A DNA stretch of 61,473 nucleotides. Source: an uncultured Flavobacteriales bacterium (lineage in GTDB: Bacteria > Bacteroidota > Bacteroidia > Flavobacteriales_G > Salibacteraceae). This document shows, piece by piece, positions 26,991-36,848 of the stretch. The DNA is taken from the NCBI GenBank assembly GCA_937899835.1, contig CALCCE010000040.1, positions 1 to 61,473 on the forward strand. The letters run 5' to 3'. The number at the start of each line of letters is the position of its first letter. Position 1 is the stretch's first letter. The notes under the pieces were generated by a model. That model ran no database searches. It worked only from the letters and a program-made list of their open reading frames with translations, and was not told the DNA's origin. The translations under genes and the position numbers were made by a program.

Positions 26991-29900
26991 TCAGGGGCGG
27001 GCGATATCGATGGATAACTCACCCGGACCAGCTTGATCAATCGGTACCCAAATTCCCTGTTCGTTGAGAAATTCGATGCGATAGCCTTCCACTTGGCCAG
27101 ACCAAGGTTCGTAAGGCGTCCATTCTAAGTGGACTTGCTCATCGACCCATTCGCCTTTGAGGTGCAAGGATTGACCATTATTACTTACCAGGGCAGGTAA
27201 ATCGCAAGGATTATTTATTTCGATTCGATAGTCGTAGAAGTTGCGGTGTACATCAACCTCACAATCGAGAAACTCAAGTTTACTGGGCGGCAGTGCAGCG
27301 ATGAATTCGAATGCACCTCCGTTGGTTGAACGGTAAACATGGTAAGCATTCACATAGGCCGAAAGTTGGACGGGGGGAGTCCATTCAGTGACTACGCAAG
27401 AATCACGCGAAACAGTAGAACGCCTGATAGTAGCAAATTGTTCACGAAAAGGGTTTTTTATCATACGAATCTGGCAAGTATCGCTCCATGCTTCATAGCC
27501 TTGTAGACCGATGTTGCGCACCTTTAGCACGTAAGAATACCTTCCAGGGCATAATACAGCGCTTTCTTTGAAAGTATTTTGGTGGGCATCGATCAAAGCA
27601 ATCGATTGAAATTGTGGGTCACCTTCAGCCATTCGAAAAAGCTCATATCCTTCAATTCTACTGCTGCTGTAGGAGTTCCACTGAAGGCCCCATCCGTTGC
27701 TGTCGGCCCTGGCCGACAACTCTACCGAATTGTAAATGGGTAGTGCTTCCAAAGAAGGTTCAGGAGCACATTCGCCCGATTTACTTACCCGGAATTCATA
27801 GACCTCTTGCAGCGCATCAAGGCCAGAGGAAACCAAATGCGTATTGAAGGGATCGTTGCTGCGAAACACCGGCAAAAACGCGCTATCGCTGCGAGCAGTC
27901 CGCCAAACCTGAAAATCGGTAAAGTTGGGTTCAGAAGCTGCATCCCACAGCAAGGCTACGGTGCTATCGTCTACCACATTCACCGTGAGCACTTCTGCCA
28001 CCGGTAAAGCCAGGGTGTCAAATACCTGAAAAGCCGCCGGAATACTTAATGAATCCCGGCATCCGCCACGGCCATTGGTTACCCGGAGTTGCAAGGCATA
28101 AGTACCAGCCAGATCAACCAACAAGGTAGTATCCAAACAAGTGAATTGTCCCAAAGCGCCCAGGTCCCATCGAAACGAGGCACTGTCCAATTGGCTCGAT
28201 GCATTGCGCAACTCCAACAGAACCGGTAGACACGTACTGTCGGTCGTCCAGCTAAAATCGGCCTTAGGAGTTGAAAAAACTTCGATATCGCTCATGCTAA
28301 AAACCATGGAACATCCATTGATGTCGGTCGCTACCAAATGAGGTGTGAAGGTGCCAGGGCTTTGGTATTGATGCAAGGGAGCTACCTGCTGACTGCTGAT
28401 GCCATCACCGAAATACCAATCGTAGCTGGTTGCATTTTGTGACAGGTTTTGAAATTGAACGTCCAAAGGATGACAACCGACCGTATCGCTAGGTTGGGCT
28501 TGCACCAGTGGGCCTTGCACCTGAATCAGTGCAGGTTTGGTTAAGGTGTCACTACATCCGTTGGAATCGGTAGCGACCAAAGTAACCGGATAGCTGCCGG
28601 GAGTAGCGTAGAGGTGTTGTGGTTGCGCCTGCGTAGAGTAGGTGCCATTGCCCAAATCCCAATTGAAGCCAACCGCCTTTGTACTGGTGCTCTGAAAGCT
28701 CACTTGCAGTGGTGCACATCCGGGCACATAGGTTTCTGAAAAACTGGCTTCGAGTCCCTGAACGAACACCGGAGCAGCCAACTGCACCGTATCCCAGCAT
28801 CCTGCGGGAGAAGGTGTTGCAAAGCGCACCGTGTAACTTCCGGTATCCTGATAAGTGTACATCGGATTGTTGGTGTTGCTCGTCATTCCATTTCCGTAGT
28901 CCCACCATTGAGGCAGGTTGGTGGCTACCGAATTGCTAAACTGAATGGGTAAAGGGCGACAACCCGACCAGGCGGAGGCATTGGCCTGCGCTTGAAAAAC
29001 GTTGAGTGGCGGAAGGTTCACCGTGTCTGTACAACCATTGGTGTCTACCACTGCAAAACGCGGAGCGGTCGTTGGTATCCCCTGGTATTGGTGCATTGGG
29101 GACGGTAGGTTGGAAGTAGTACTATCGCCAAAATCCCACCAACAGGAACTACCTGCGGAGGCACTGGATTGAAATTGAGCATGGATAGGCAAACAATCTT
29201 GATTTTGCAGGTAAATGCCCAAGGCGTTAGCAGTTAACACCTGTACGGTGTCCATTAACTGCACCGTATCGGAGCAAAAGTTGCGGGTGGCAATGAGGGT
29301 AATGTCATAGCTGCCGGGCACGGTGTACGTAGCGCTTGGCGAATGGACCAGCGAAGTATCGCCATTGCCAAAAGCCCAGAGGTATTGACTGGCCAGCGAA
29401 CTCTGATTTTGTAATTGTACCACTATCGAATCGCAGCCGGTGGTAGCACTGGTAAAGGAAAAATTAGCTTCGGGCCGATGAACAACAACAGGTTGCGGCA
29501 AACTATACTGAGCAGCACAACCGTTACTGTCGGTTACCGACACGGTAATGGCAAAACTACCCGGCATTCCAAATGCATGTTGGGGCAACGGAAGGTTTGA
29601 AAAGGAACCATCACCAAAATCCCAATTGTAAGTAGTGTAACCAATCAGGTTGTGTTGAATGCCGAATGAATCGTTGCTACATACTTCCAAGGGGTAATAA
29701 AAACTTGGATTGGGCGTGCCGACGGATACAAAACGCGAAAAATGATCGTAACATCCCAGGCTATCCTGAACCGTGAGTTTCACGCGGAAATTTCCTGTTC
29801 CAAAAGATTGAATAGGGTTGGGAATGGTATCGCTAAGACCATTTCCGAAATCCCATAAATGGTCAACGGCCCGCTGAGACGAGTCGGTAAATGTCGCCCA

Positions 29901-32252
29901 ACCTCCATTGCAGGATGGGTTGGTGCTCAAGGTATAATATGCCTCCGGTGCAGATATCTGTATGAGCTGCGGCCAATGAAGCGTATCCCATTGTCCCAAT
30001 ACGTTGCGGTGACGCAACATAACATCATAGATTCCAGGTGATGTGTAGCTATGAGCGGTGTGCGCCAAGGAAGAACTGTCGCCGTCTCCAAAATACCATC
30101 GGTAGCTGATAGCGGTGTCCACCGGATTGGTAAAATGCATGGTAAAAGGGCCGCATCCGATCAAAGGTTGCGGAACAAAATTGGTGAGGGAGGTAATATT
30201 GCTGGTGCCATTGGAAGGCGGGCCAGTACTGGTTTGACAAGGCGGGAAAAACAAGGGAAATAAACTGGTTTCGTCTGTGCATCCCAAACTGTCGCTTACC
30301 TTCAGTTTTACGGTATAAATACCAGCATTTGCATAGGTATGGGTTGGATTGGGCAGCGAAGAAGTATCTCCATCTCCAAATTCCCATATTTGAGAAACCG
30401 CTCCGGGACTTTGGTTGGAAAATACGCCCAACATGTTGGGACATACGATTTTTGAATGGTTGAGCTTCGCCTCCAAAGCGGATACTACCACGGTTTGATA
30501 GGGAATTGAAAGCGCACAACCTTGTGCGGTTGAAGTTTGCAGTTGCACATGGTAAGTGCCGGGAGCCTGAAAGTGATGAACGGGCTGTGCAGCATTGGAG
30601 GTATCACCGTCGTCAAAATCCCAGGTCCAAGGGCCCAAGCCCACCACCGTAGCATCAAAACCTACATTGCCTGGATGGCAAAGCACCTCATCGGGCAAAC
30701 TCGAAAACTGCAGGGAAGGTGCGGCCAAACGAAAAAAGGCGGTTTGAGTCAAAGTATCGGTGCAACCCAGAGGTGAAGTAACCACCATGGTAACATCATA
30801 GTTGCCATTGTTGGCGTATTGCACCACCGGATGTTTTTGATTGGAAAATTGACCGTTGCCCAAATCCCACCAATAGCTGGGAGCATTCACCAGCGCATTG
30901 ATGGTACCCTGAAAAGGCGCACAACCAGTGTCTTGCCCGGTTGAAAAATTGGCTTGAATGGATTGTACCGAAACCGCTCCCGCGATGGAGAGGGTATCTT
31001 TGCAACCGTTGGAGCCTTCTACCCGCAAGGTTACCGTATGATTGCCCGGCGTGTTGAACACAAAAGAAGGGGTAAGGCCAGTAGCGGTTCCTAAAGTGTC
31101 AAAAGTCCAGGAGTGGTTCATCGCCAACTGCGAACTGTCGGAAAAGGTAACGGCCAATGGACTGCAACCGCTGGCATTGGAAAGCCCAAAATGGGCAGTA
31201 GGTTTGGTGTGAGCCACCAGGTTGAAAGGCAAAGTATCCACCGCAAGGCATTGGTTGGAATCGGTAAGTGCAACCACCACGGTATAAGATCCAGGGTTGG
31301 TGTAGGTTTTTGTTGGCTCTGCCGCACTACCAGTAGTGCCATCGCCAAAATTGAAGTTAACCGAAGCTACCGGCGGGTGCTGAAAGGTGGTGGTAAAGGG
31401 TGCGCAGCCCGCGGAATCGCTCACCGTAGTTTGTGGTTGAAATGCGGGATATATCGTAACCGAAAGGGTATCGCTCCGGCTGCAGCCCGCCAAATTGGTA
31501 CCAGTTACGGCCACGGGATAAACGCCGGTTGAGCCGAAAGCTTGGGTCCACTGAGAAGAACCGTTTTGTGAAGTAGTACCAAGGTGCCACTGATAGCTAT
31601 TTAAGGTAGAATCGGAGACATTGAATTGAAACCCATAATTGGCCTGACAACTAAACGAGGTGTCGACCGTTAAATCAACTGCAGGAGCTGCGCTTACAAC
31701 AACTGGTGCTGAAGCCGTGGCCAATTGCGAACAGCCTGCAGCAGAGGTTACCAACAAAGCGATGGTATAGCTCCCGGCACTGTCGTAAGCATAGGTGGGG
31801 AATTCATCGGTAGAAAAAGTACCGTCTCCCAAATCCCACAAATAAGTGCTGCCTCCGGTAGCCGTATGGGCCAACGAAAAGCTATCGCCACTGCAAACGG
31901 AGGAAAGACTGGAAAAACTTACCGTAGGGGAAGGGTGCACCATAATGAGGTTGCTCGCCACCAAGGTGTCGGTTTGCTGACCGTTTACCGCCACCAGCGC
32001 AACGGTATAGTTGCCGGGTGTAGCGTAGAGGTGAACCGGATTGAGTTGCGTGGAGGTGTTGCCATCGCCAAAGGTCCAATAGTAGGTTTGACCATTGGTG
32101 GAGGTATTGGTAAAATTTACAGCAAGTGGGCCGCAGCCACTGGTAGCATTAGTAGAGAAATTAGCTACCGGAGCTTGTGCGCTCAAAAGGCTGCCGCAAC
32201 CACTTGCCATAAATAACCCAACAATCCAGGCCTTGTATAAGAATTGAAACAT
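26991..32252 (-). CDS. Giant multi-PKD/fibronectin surface protein lacking its own sorting domain
   Basis: 1753 residues with a signal peptide (about 1-26, ending LLSAQ). I count 17 PKD-like domains of about 80 residues in tandem, each with a W-x-F/L-G-D/N-G turn, a P-x-H-x-Y and a G-x-Y-x-V strand, and a C near each end. Four fibronectin-III-like domains follow (from about residue 1390). The last one breaks off after GYRIEFLNEQG...GELSIDIARP at a TGA, without its final strands. T9SS type B proteins of this architecture normally continue into a 'PNAFTPNGDGLND' sorting domain; here that segment is in the gene at 32255-32710, two bases upstream. Probably a cell-surface adhesin or gliding-type filament. 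Confidence 0.88.
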   Translation of the reverse strand: MFQFLYKAWIVGLFMASGCGSLLSAQAPVANFSTNATSGCGPLAVNFTNTSTNGQTYYWTFGDGNTSTQLNPVHLYATPGNYTVALVAVNGQQTDTLVASNLIMVHPSPTVSFSSLSSVCSGDSFSLAHTATGGSTYLWDLGDGTFSTDEFPTYAYDSAGSYTIALLVTSAAGCSQLATASAPVVVSAAPAVDLTVDTSFSCQANYGFQFNVSDSTLNSYQWHLGTTSQNGSSQWTQAFGSTGVYPVAVTGTNLAGCSRSDTLSVTIYPAFQPQTTVSDSAGCAPFTTTFQHPPVASVNFNFGDGTTGSAAEPTKTYTNPGSYTVVVALTDSNQCLAVDTLPFNLVAHTKPTAHFGLSNASGCSPLAVTFSDSSQLAMNHSWTFDTLGTATGLTPSFVFNTPGNHTVTLRVEGSNGCKDTLSIAGAVSVQSIQANFSTGQDTGCAPFQGTINALVNAPSYWWDLGNGQFSNQKHPVVQYANNGNYDVTMVVTSPLGCTDTLTQTAFFRLAAPSLQFSSLPDEVLCHPGNVGFDATVVGLGPWTWDFDDGDTSNAAQPVHHFQAPGTYHVQLQTSTAQGCALSIPYQTVVVSALEAKLNHSKIVCPNMLGVFSNQSPGAVSQIWEFGDGDTSSLPNPTHTYANAGIYTVKLKVSDSLGCTDETSLFPLFFPPCQTSTGPPSNGTSNITSLTNFVPQPLIGCGPFTMHFTNPVDTAISYRWYFGDGDSSSLAHTAHSYTSPGIYDVMLRHRNVLGQWDTLHWPQLIQISAPEAYYTLSTNPSCNGGWATFTDSSQRAVDHLWDFGNGLSDTIPNPIQSFGTGNFRVKLTVQDSLGCYDHFSRFVSVGTPNPSFYYPLEVCSNDSFGIQHNLIGYTTYNWDFGDGSFSNLPLPQHAFGMPGSFAITVSVTDSNGCAAQYSLPQPVVVHRPEANFSFTSATTGCDSIVVQLQNQSSLASQYLWAFGNGDTSLVHSPSATYTVPGSYDITLIATRNFCSDTVQLMDTVQVLTANALGIYLQNQDCLPIHAQFQSSASAGSSCWWDFGDSTTSNLPSPMHQYQGIPTTAPRFAVVDTNGCTDTVNLPPLNVFQAQANASAWSGCRPLPIQFSNSVATNLPQWWDYGNGMTSNTNNPMYTYQDTGSYTVRFATPSPAGCWDTVQLAAPVFVQGLEASFSETYVPGCAPLQVSFQSTSTKAVGFNWDLGNGTYSTQAQPQHLYATPGSYPVTLVATDSNGCSDTLTKPALIQVQGPLVQAQPSDTVGCHPLDVQFQNLSQNATSYDWYFGDGISSQQVAPLHQYQSPGTFTPHLVATDINGCSMVFSMSDIEVFSTPKADFSWTTDSTCLPVLLELRNASSQLDSASFRWDLGALGQFTCLDTTLLVDLAGTYALQLRVTNGRGGCRDSLSIPAAFQVFDTLALPVAEVLTVNVVDDSTVALLWDAASEPNFTDFQVWRTARSDSAFLPVFRSNDPFNTHLVSSGLDALQEVYEFRVSKSGECAPEPSLEALPIYNSVELSARADSNGWGLQWNSYSSSRIEGYELFRMAEGDPQFQSIALIDAHQNTFKESAVLCPGRYSYVLKVRNIGLQGYEAWSDTCQIRMIKNPFREQFATIRRSTVSRDSCVVTEWTPPVQLSAYVNAYHVYRSTNGGAFEFIAALPPSKLEFLDCEVDVHRNFYDYRIEINNPCDLPALVSNNGQSLHLKGEWVDEQVHLEWTPYEPWSGQVEGYRIEFLNEQGIWVPIDQAGPGELSIDIARP

Positions 32253-32254
32253 GG

Positions 32255-32710
32255 TTAAATAGCGTTTTCGCGATGAAGCATCACCGTTCCCCGGCGAACC
32301 ATGCGCGGAGTACCATGTCCTGATGCAATAATTTCGTAGATGTAGCTGCCAGTAGGCACCTCACGGCCTTGATACCGTCCGTTCCAGGTGTCGCCGGCAT
32401 TTGGAGATTCATAAAGCAACTCGCCCCAGCGGTTGAAAATGCGGAGGTAAAACCGGTTGACGCCTTGTCCTACCGGACCAAACTCATCGTTTAAACCATC
32501 GCCGTCGGGCGTAAAGGCATTGGGAACGAAAAGCCGCAAGGGAAGTGCTAAAGTGACCGAGTTGGAAACACTTTCGATACCGGGTTGAGTAGGGTGGAGG
32601 GCCACTACACGGTATTGAAGCTGATCGGTGGAGATGGAGGATTGTCCGAAGAGTAAACCTGTGTGCAGGCACACGAAAATCGTTGTAAGAAGGTAGAGAG
32701 AAAGTTTCAT
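32255..32710 (-). CDS. Stand-alone T9SS type B (gliding-motility C-terminal) sorting domain protein
   Basis: 151 residues from the ATG at 32710 (another ATG at 32716). A signal peptide (MKLSLYLLTTIFVCLHTGLLFGQ in two halves) is followed by about 40 residues that look like the last strands of a fibronectin-III domain (QYRVVALHP, then SNSVTLALPL). The type B sorting domain comes next: LFVPNAFTPDGDGLNDEFGP, IFNRWGELLYES, TWNGRYQGREVPTGSYIY and a final V-M-L-H-R. Its TAA stop is followed by CC and then the ATG of the 17-PKD gene, so the two are translationally coupled. Confidence 0.85.
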   Translation of the reverse strand: MKLSLYLLTTIFVCLHTGLLFGQSSISTDQLQYRVVALHPTQPGIESVSNSVTLALPLRLFVPNAFTPDGDGLNDEFGPVGQGVNRFYLRIFNRWGELLYESPNAGDTWNGRYQGREVPTGSYIYEIIASGHGTPRMVRRGTVMLHRENAI

Positions 32711-32841
32711 AAGCATCAACGTCAAAAGGTTGATACAAATGTGGCACCTCTCTTCCCCAGTACCGCTCCAACCAAGGGCTTCAGCTTGCAACAAGAAGAA
32801 AAAGGGCGGTTTTGGTATCGCTAAACCCTGTAGGAGAAGAT

Positions 32842-32876
32842 AAAGGCCATTTCTTTTTCTACAGGTGGCCTTTTTT
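32842..32876. terminator. Weak bidirectional hairpin
   Basis: AAAGGCCA / TGGCCTTT arms with a 16-base loop and TTTTTT on the plus side. It lies between the kinase gene and the sorting-domain gene. Read in the direction of those genes its T-tract is poor (TTTA), so it may not end transcription. Confidence 0.35.
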
Positions 32877-32959
32877 CATGATAGAAATCGGCAGTTTGTG
32901 GCGTATTTCCCTAAGTTTAGCGGTTGTCCTTACAAGCCGTAACTGGCTGATCCTATCAA

Positions 32960-34405
32960 TTACCGTTCTACCGGTAGTACCATGGATACAATGGTTCCTT
33001 CGCCCTTCTCGCTTTCCAGGTGAATGGTGCCGTTCATTTTCTCGGTAATTAGTTTGGAAAGGTACAGTCCAAAGCCTGGACCTGTACTGTGCATGTCTCC
33101 TTTGAAAAACAGTTTAAAAACATGGGGAAGCAAACGCTTGGGGATGCCAATACCTTTGTCGGAAATGGTGATCCAAATGCTACTGTCTTTCTCTTCAATC
33201 ACTACAAGAACCGGCTCGATGGTCTTAGAGCGTTGATACAACAGTGCGTTTTCCAATAAATGAGCCACCAGTTGCGTCAATAAGCCGATGTCTAATACCA
33301 CCTTTGGTACAGTGGTCTCAATTTTCTAAATGATCGATTCTCTTTTGTAGTTGGGCTTGTCTACCAACAATTTGGTGACACCAAAAGGCAGGCGCTGCAA
33401 ATCACAACGGTGATTACTCAATTGATATTGATGCAGGTGTGAGATGGCTTGAAAATTAGTGAGCAGCTGCTTTTGCCGGTCGAGGTTGGTTGCCATAAGC
33501 TCTACCAAATCGGCTACGCCATCGCATTTGGTAGCTTTTACTGCATTGAGCAGGCCTTCGAAGGTAGAAACCGGAGCTTTTAAATCGTGCGAAAGGCGGT
33601 ACAAGAGATTTTCCAGATCCGCTTGTTTCACCGCGAGTTCCAGATCTGCACGCTTGCGCAACGTAATGTCGTGAAAGACCAGGACCTGCGAATGGTTGAA
33701 ATGAAACGACTGGCTCACCGTGAACTGCAAATGCTGCTTTCGTTTTGAAATCAGTTCATATTCCAGCTGTTGGAAACGAGCTCTTGGACCAAGCAAGCGT
33801 TTCTTAGCATCTTTCCCTTGCTTTTTGGTAACGAAAACCAACTCCCACCAGTTTTCGTCCAAGAGCTCTTTGGGTTCGTATCCCAGTACCAACCTTACCA
33901 CCGAATTCACAAATTCTACGGCACCAAACCGATCGATCACCAATACAATGTCTTGAATGTGATCCAGAATGCCCACGTGAAATTTTAGCTCATCACTCAG
34001 AGATTGTAGCTGGCTTTTCAAGCTGCTGCGTTCGATGGCGAAAGAGAGCGACTTCTCAATAGTCTCTGTGGTGAGTTGATCGGGGGTGAGAAAATCGTCG
34101 GCCCCTTCGTGTAGCAAGGTGATGCCAAGTGCCCGGTCGGAACTGTTGGTTAACAAGATGCAAGGAAGACTTGGAAAGAGTTGTCGAAACTTGCGATAGG
34201 TCTCCAAGCCTTTTGAATCCGGTAGATTCAAGTTGAGCATGACCGCACTGGGAATGAAATTGGCGGTACTTTCTACGGCTTCTTGTAGTGAATTGGCGGT
34301 TTGAATGAGCTTTTCTCCCCAATCTTCATCCGAAAGGCATTGGAGAATATGGTGTTGTTGGGCAACATCGGCTTCTACCAACAAAATTTTAAGAATGTGA
34401 CTCAT
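32960..34405 (-). pseudogene. REC-PAS histidine kinase gene interrupted by an in-frame TAG
   Basis: From the ATG at 34405 the protein has a receiver domain (about 1-120; LLVEAD acidic site, AVMLNLNLPDSKG where the usual phosphoacceptor Asp is replaced by Asn), a PAS domain (about 150-270; ILDHIQDIVLVIDRFGAVEFVNS) and a HisKA segment with YRLSHDLKAP. The frame then meets TAG at 33328-33326 and continues in the same frame into a full HATPase domain: LLENALLY, SDKGIGIP, FKLFFKG, GPGFGLYLSK. With CAG in place of TAG it would be one 481-residue hybrid kinase. As read, the His and the ATP-binding parts are separated. Confidence 0.75.
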
Positions 34406-35333
34406 AGGTGGTGTGTAGCATGTAGAACTTTGCGCGCGCAATACTTTAAAGGCATAAATATCCCTTAGTGGTTGTTTTTTTAATACAGACTTCTCCAAGC
34501 CTTATTTTAAAGTTTCAGGGAACTCTATTGGCTGATGTGAACAAAGCAAAACGCATCTGTGCTGCTCAATGAGCAACGCAGGGAGATTCTGACTGCAGTA
34601 AAACCTGAGCTGAGATTTTAATTTTTTTTGTTATCAATGGTTACCACTCCTCCTCATTTTTGTACGGTTGCTGTGTTTAAATGCCAAATATTGTTGTTGA
34701 AGGTTACGCTTTTTACTGAGGTAAAGCAGGTAGGCATACGGTTGCGCAGTTGATGATATCCAAGGAATATTCCTACCACCCTGCATTGGAGAATATACTT
34801 TTCTTCAAGCCTGTTGCTTGTATTTAGGGTAACGTATGGTCCGACATTTCCTGCTCCTTTCCGCATGGTCTATGAACGTTCCTACCTCTTAGCCAAGATA
34901 ATAAGCCCATGAGAATAGAAAGAAAATGGGTTTGGGTATCCCTTTCATTGGGGTCTTATGCAATGTTTGGGTATTGGATTGGCGCAAGGTAAGCCCCCAG
35001 GTATTCGAGCAAAGTCGGAAAGCTTGAGGGAGCGGAAAAGTAAAATCCGAAAACAATAGAAGACGGTATAGCATAGGAGTTTGGAAGCATTCACCTTTCG
35101 GCTTTTTTACATTTCCGCGATGCCTGACTCTCAAATGCCGACCACCGAAGACAAATTCTTTTTTTCTCTTTCTATTATAAATAGGTCAGAATTTTTTTTT
35201 GGAGGAAGGTCCAAACTAAGGTGCTTTCTTACATCCCATAGAAAGCCATTCGCCCTGGTTATACCCTGCCAAGGGGGCAAGATAGATTTGTGTTGTTCAG
35301 ATTTTTATTCAACCACCCACAAATACTAAAAGC
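34406..35333. other. Long intergenic region before the polysaccharide operon
   Basis: About 930 bases between divergent transcription units. Small frames are present on both strands but none has convincing codon use or a recognisable product. The stretch is AT-rich with T runs (34620-34637, 35158-35210) and should hold promoters in both directions. Confidence 0.5.
35283..35290 (+). promoter_or_regulatory. -7-like box before the EPS operon
   Basis: TAGATTTG matches the Bacteroidota TAnnTTTG box and lies about 44 bases before the first gene's ATG. A small TGCC-AAGGG-GGCA hairpin sits just upstream. No clear TTTG -33 box, so the call is tentative. Confidence 0.4.
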
Positions 35334-36827
35334 ATGAAAACCGTTCGCTTATTTGATCTTCCAGTAGCAAGTGGGAATTTAAACGATCTGGTGCAACACA
35401 TTCACCAGGCAATTCTCCACCGTCGTCAGCTTTTCCAGGTCAGTCTCAATGCCTCCAAAATCACTGCTTTACAAACCAACTCCCTGTTGGCCGATAGTGT
35501 GAAAGATGCCGATCTGCTTACCGCAGACGGTCATTCTGTAGTGTTGGCCTCCCGCCTTTTGGGGGTGCCTCTACCAGCAAGAGTACCTGGCATCGATCTT
35601 TTTCAGCAACTGATGAAATTGGCCCATCAAAAGGGCTATAAGGTCTACTTGTTAGGTGCCAAGCCGCACATTGTGGAGCAATTGGCAGCCAATTTTAAGC
35701 AGGCTTACCACCCGCAAGTAATTGCTGGTTACCACCACGGTTATTTCACGCCTGAGGAGGAAGACCACATCGTGCAGGAAATCAATCAGAGTGGGGCACA
35801 GATGCTGTTTGTGGGCATGACCTCCCCGCGAAAAGAGTTGTTTCTCAAGCGCAACCGGCAACGATTGCAACGATTGAACCTTATTATGGGTGTAGGAGGG
35901 AGCTTTGATGTGTTTGCCGGAAAGGTGCAACGGGCACCGCAATGGATGCAGCAAAATGGTTTAGAATGGTTTTTTCGTTTCATACAAGAGCCCCAGCGAC
36001 TGTGGAAGCGCTACCTCACGACCAACCTGAGTTTTTTTGGGCTTACCTTTTCCCATTTCTATCACCAACAAAGCCCGGGATGGCGCAATTGGTGGGGCTT
36101 TGGCAAAGGCTATGTAGACCGGGGCAAACGCCGTATTGACTTGCTTTTGTCCTCTCTGGCCATCGTGTTGGTTTTTCCGTGGCTGTTCCCCATTCTGGCT
36201 TTGGCGGTTAAGATCAGTTCACCCGGCCCCGTATTCTTCAAGCAAGTGCGCACCGGCCGCAACGGTAAAACCTTTAACTGCTATAAGTTTCGAACCATGC
36301 GCGTAAACGGTGAAGCCGATACCCGTCAGGCACGAGCCAACGATGAACGCATTACCCGGATTGGGTATTTTCTTAGAAGGTCGTTTTTAGATGAAACACC
36401 GCAGTTGCTCAACGTATTTGGCGGCTCTATGTCCATCATTGGTCCAAGGCCGCACATGCTCAAACACACTCAAGATTATTCCCGCCTGATACCCCATTAC
36501 CGTCAACGGTTGACCACCAAGCCCGGCATCACCGGGTTGGCACAAATCATGGGCTTTTTCGGCTCTACTGAGACCTTGCCTTTAATGAAGGCCCGCATCA
36601 AATACGATTTGGCTTATAACCAGCAGTTGGATCTTGAGATGGACCTGCGCATCATTGGCAATACTTTTCAGCTCATTTTTTCAGAAGGATTATCGGCTAT
36701 AGGCCTCTTTAAAACCACTTCTAAGGCCGAAAAGGCAATGGAAATGCCCATTCTCATTACCGATTGGGAAGCGCGAAAGACCACCGCTCCGGTATTGAAA
36801 TACGAAGCCTTGAATCAGGCATCTTAA
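35334..36827 (+). CDS. Fused WecG/TagA-type glycosyltransferase and priming sugar-phosphate transferase
   Basis: 497 residues, two enzymes in one chain. Residues 1-235 are a WecG/TagA/CpsF glycosyltransferase: SLNASKITAL, LTADGHSVV, ARVPGIDLF, LLGAKP, VGMTSPRKELF, MGVGGSFDVFAGK. Residues about 262-460 are a bacterial sugar transferase of the undecaprenyl-phosphate glycosylphosphotransferase type: one membrane segment (267-293), KISSPGPVFFKQVRTGRNG, CYKFRTM, RRSFLDETPQLLNV, MSIIGPRPH, KPGITGLAQ. The C-terminal half loads the first sugar phosphate on undecaprenyl phosphate; the N-terminal half probably adds the second sugar. First gene of the exopolysaccharide operon. Confidence 0.92.
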   Translation: MKTVRLFDLPVASGNLNDLVQHIHQAILHRRQLFQVSLNASKITALQTNSLLADSVKDADLLTADGHSVVLASRLLGVPLPARVPGIDLFQQLMKLAHQKGYKVYLLGAKPHIVEQLAANFKQAYHPQVIAGYHHGYFTPEEEDHIVQEINQSGAQMLFVGMTSPRKELFLKRNRQRLQRLNLIMGVGGSFDVFAGKVQRAPQWMQQNGLEWFFRFIQEPQRLWKRYLTTNLSFFGLTFSHFYHQQSPGWRNWWGFGKGYVDRGKRRIDLLLSSLAIVLVFPWLFPILALAVKISSPGPVFFKQVRTGRNGKTFNCYKFRTMRVNGEADTRQARANDERITRIGYFLRRSFLDETPQLLNVFGGSMSIIGPRPHMLKHTQDYSRLIPHYRQRLTTKPGITGLAQIMGFFGSTETLPLMKARIKYDLAYNQQLDLEMDLRIIGNTFQLIFSEGLSAIGLFKTTSKAEKAMEMPILITDWEARKTTAPVLKYEALNQAS

Positions 36828-36848
36828 GCCATTAAAAATTATAAAACG

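Noticed and set aside
25725-33328. Stop-codon reassignment or selenocysteine to explain TGA and TAG
   Set aside because: Two different stops are involved, both explained by one C-to-T change, and other genes in the window use TAA, TAG and TGA as ordinary ends. No SECIS-like hairpin is evident.
35081-35329. Small plus-strand frame before the EPS operon
   Set aside because: AT-run-rich, no start signal, and it would overlap the likely promoter.
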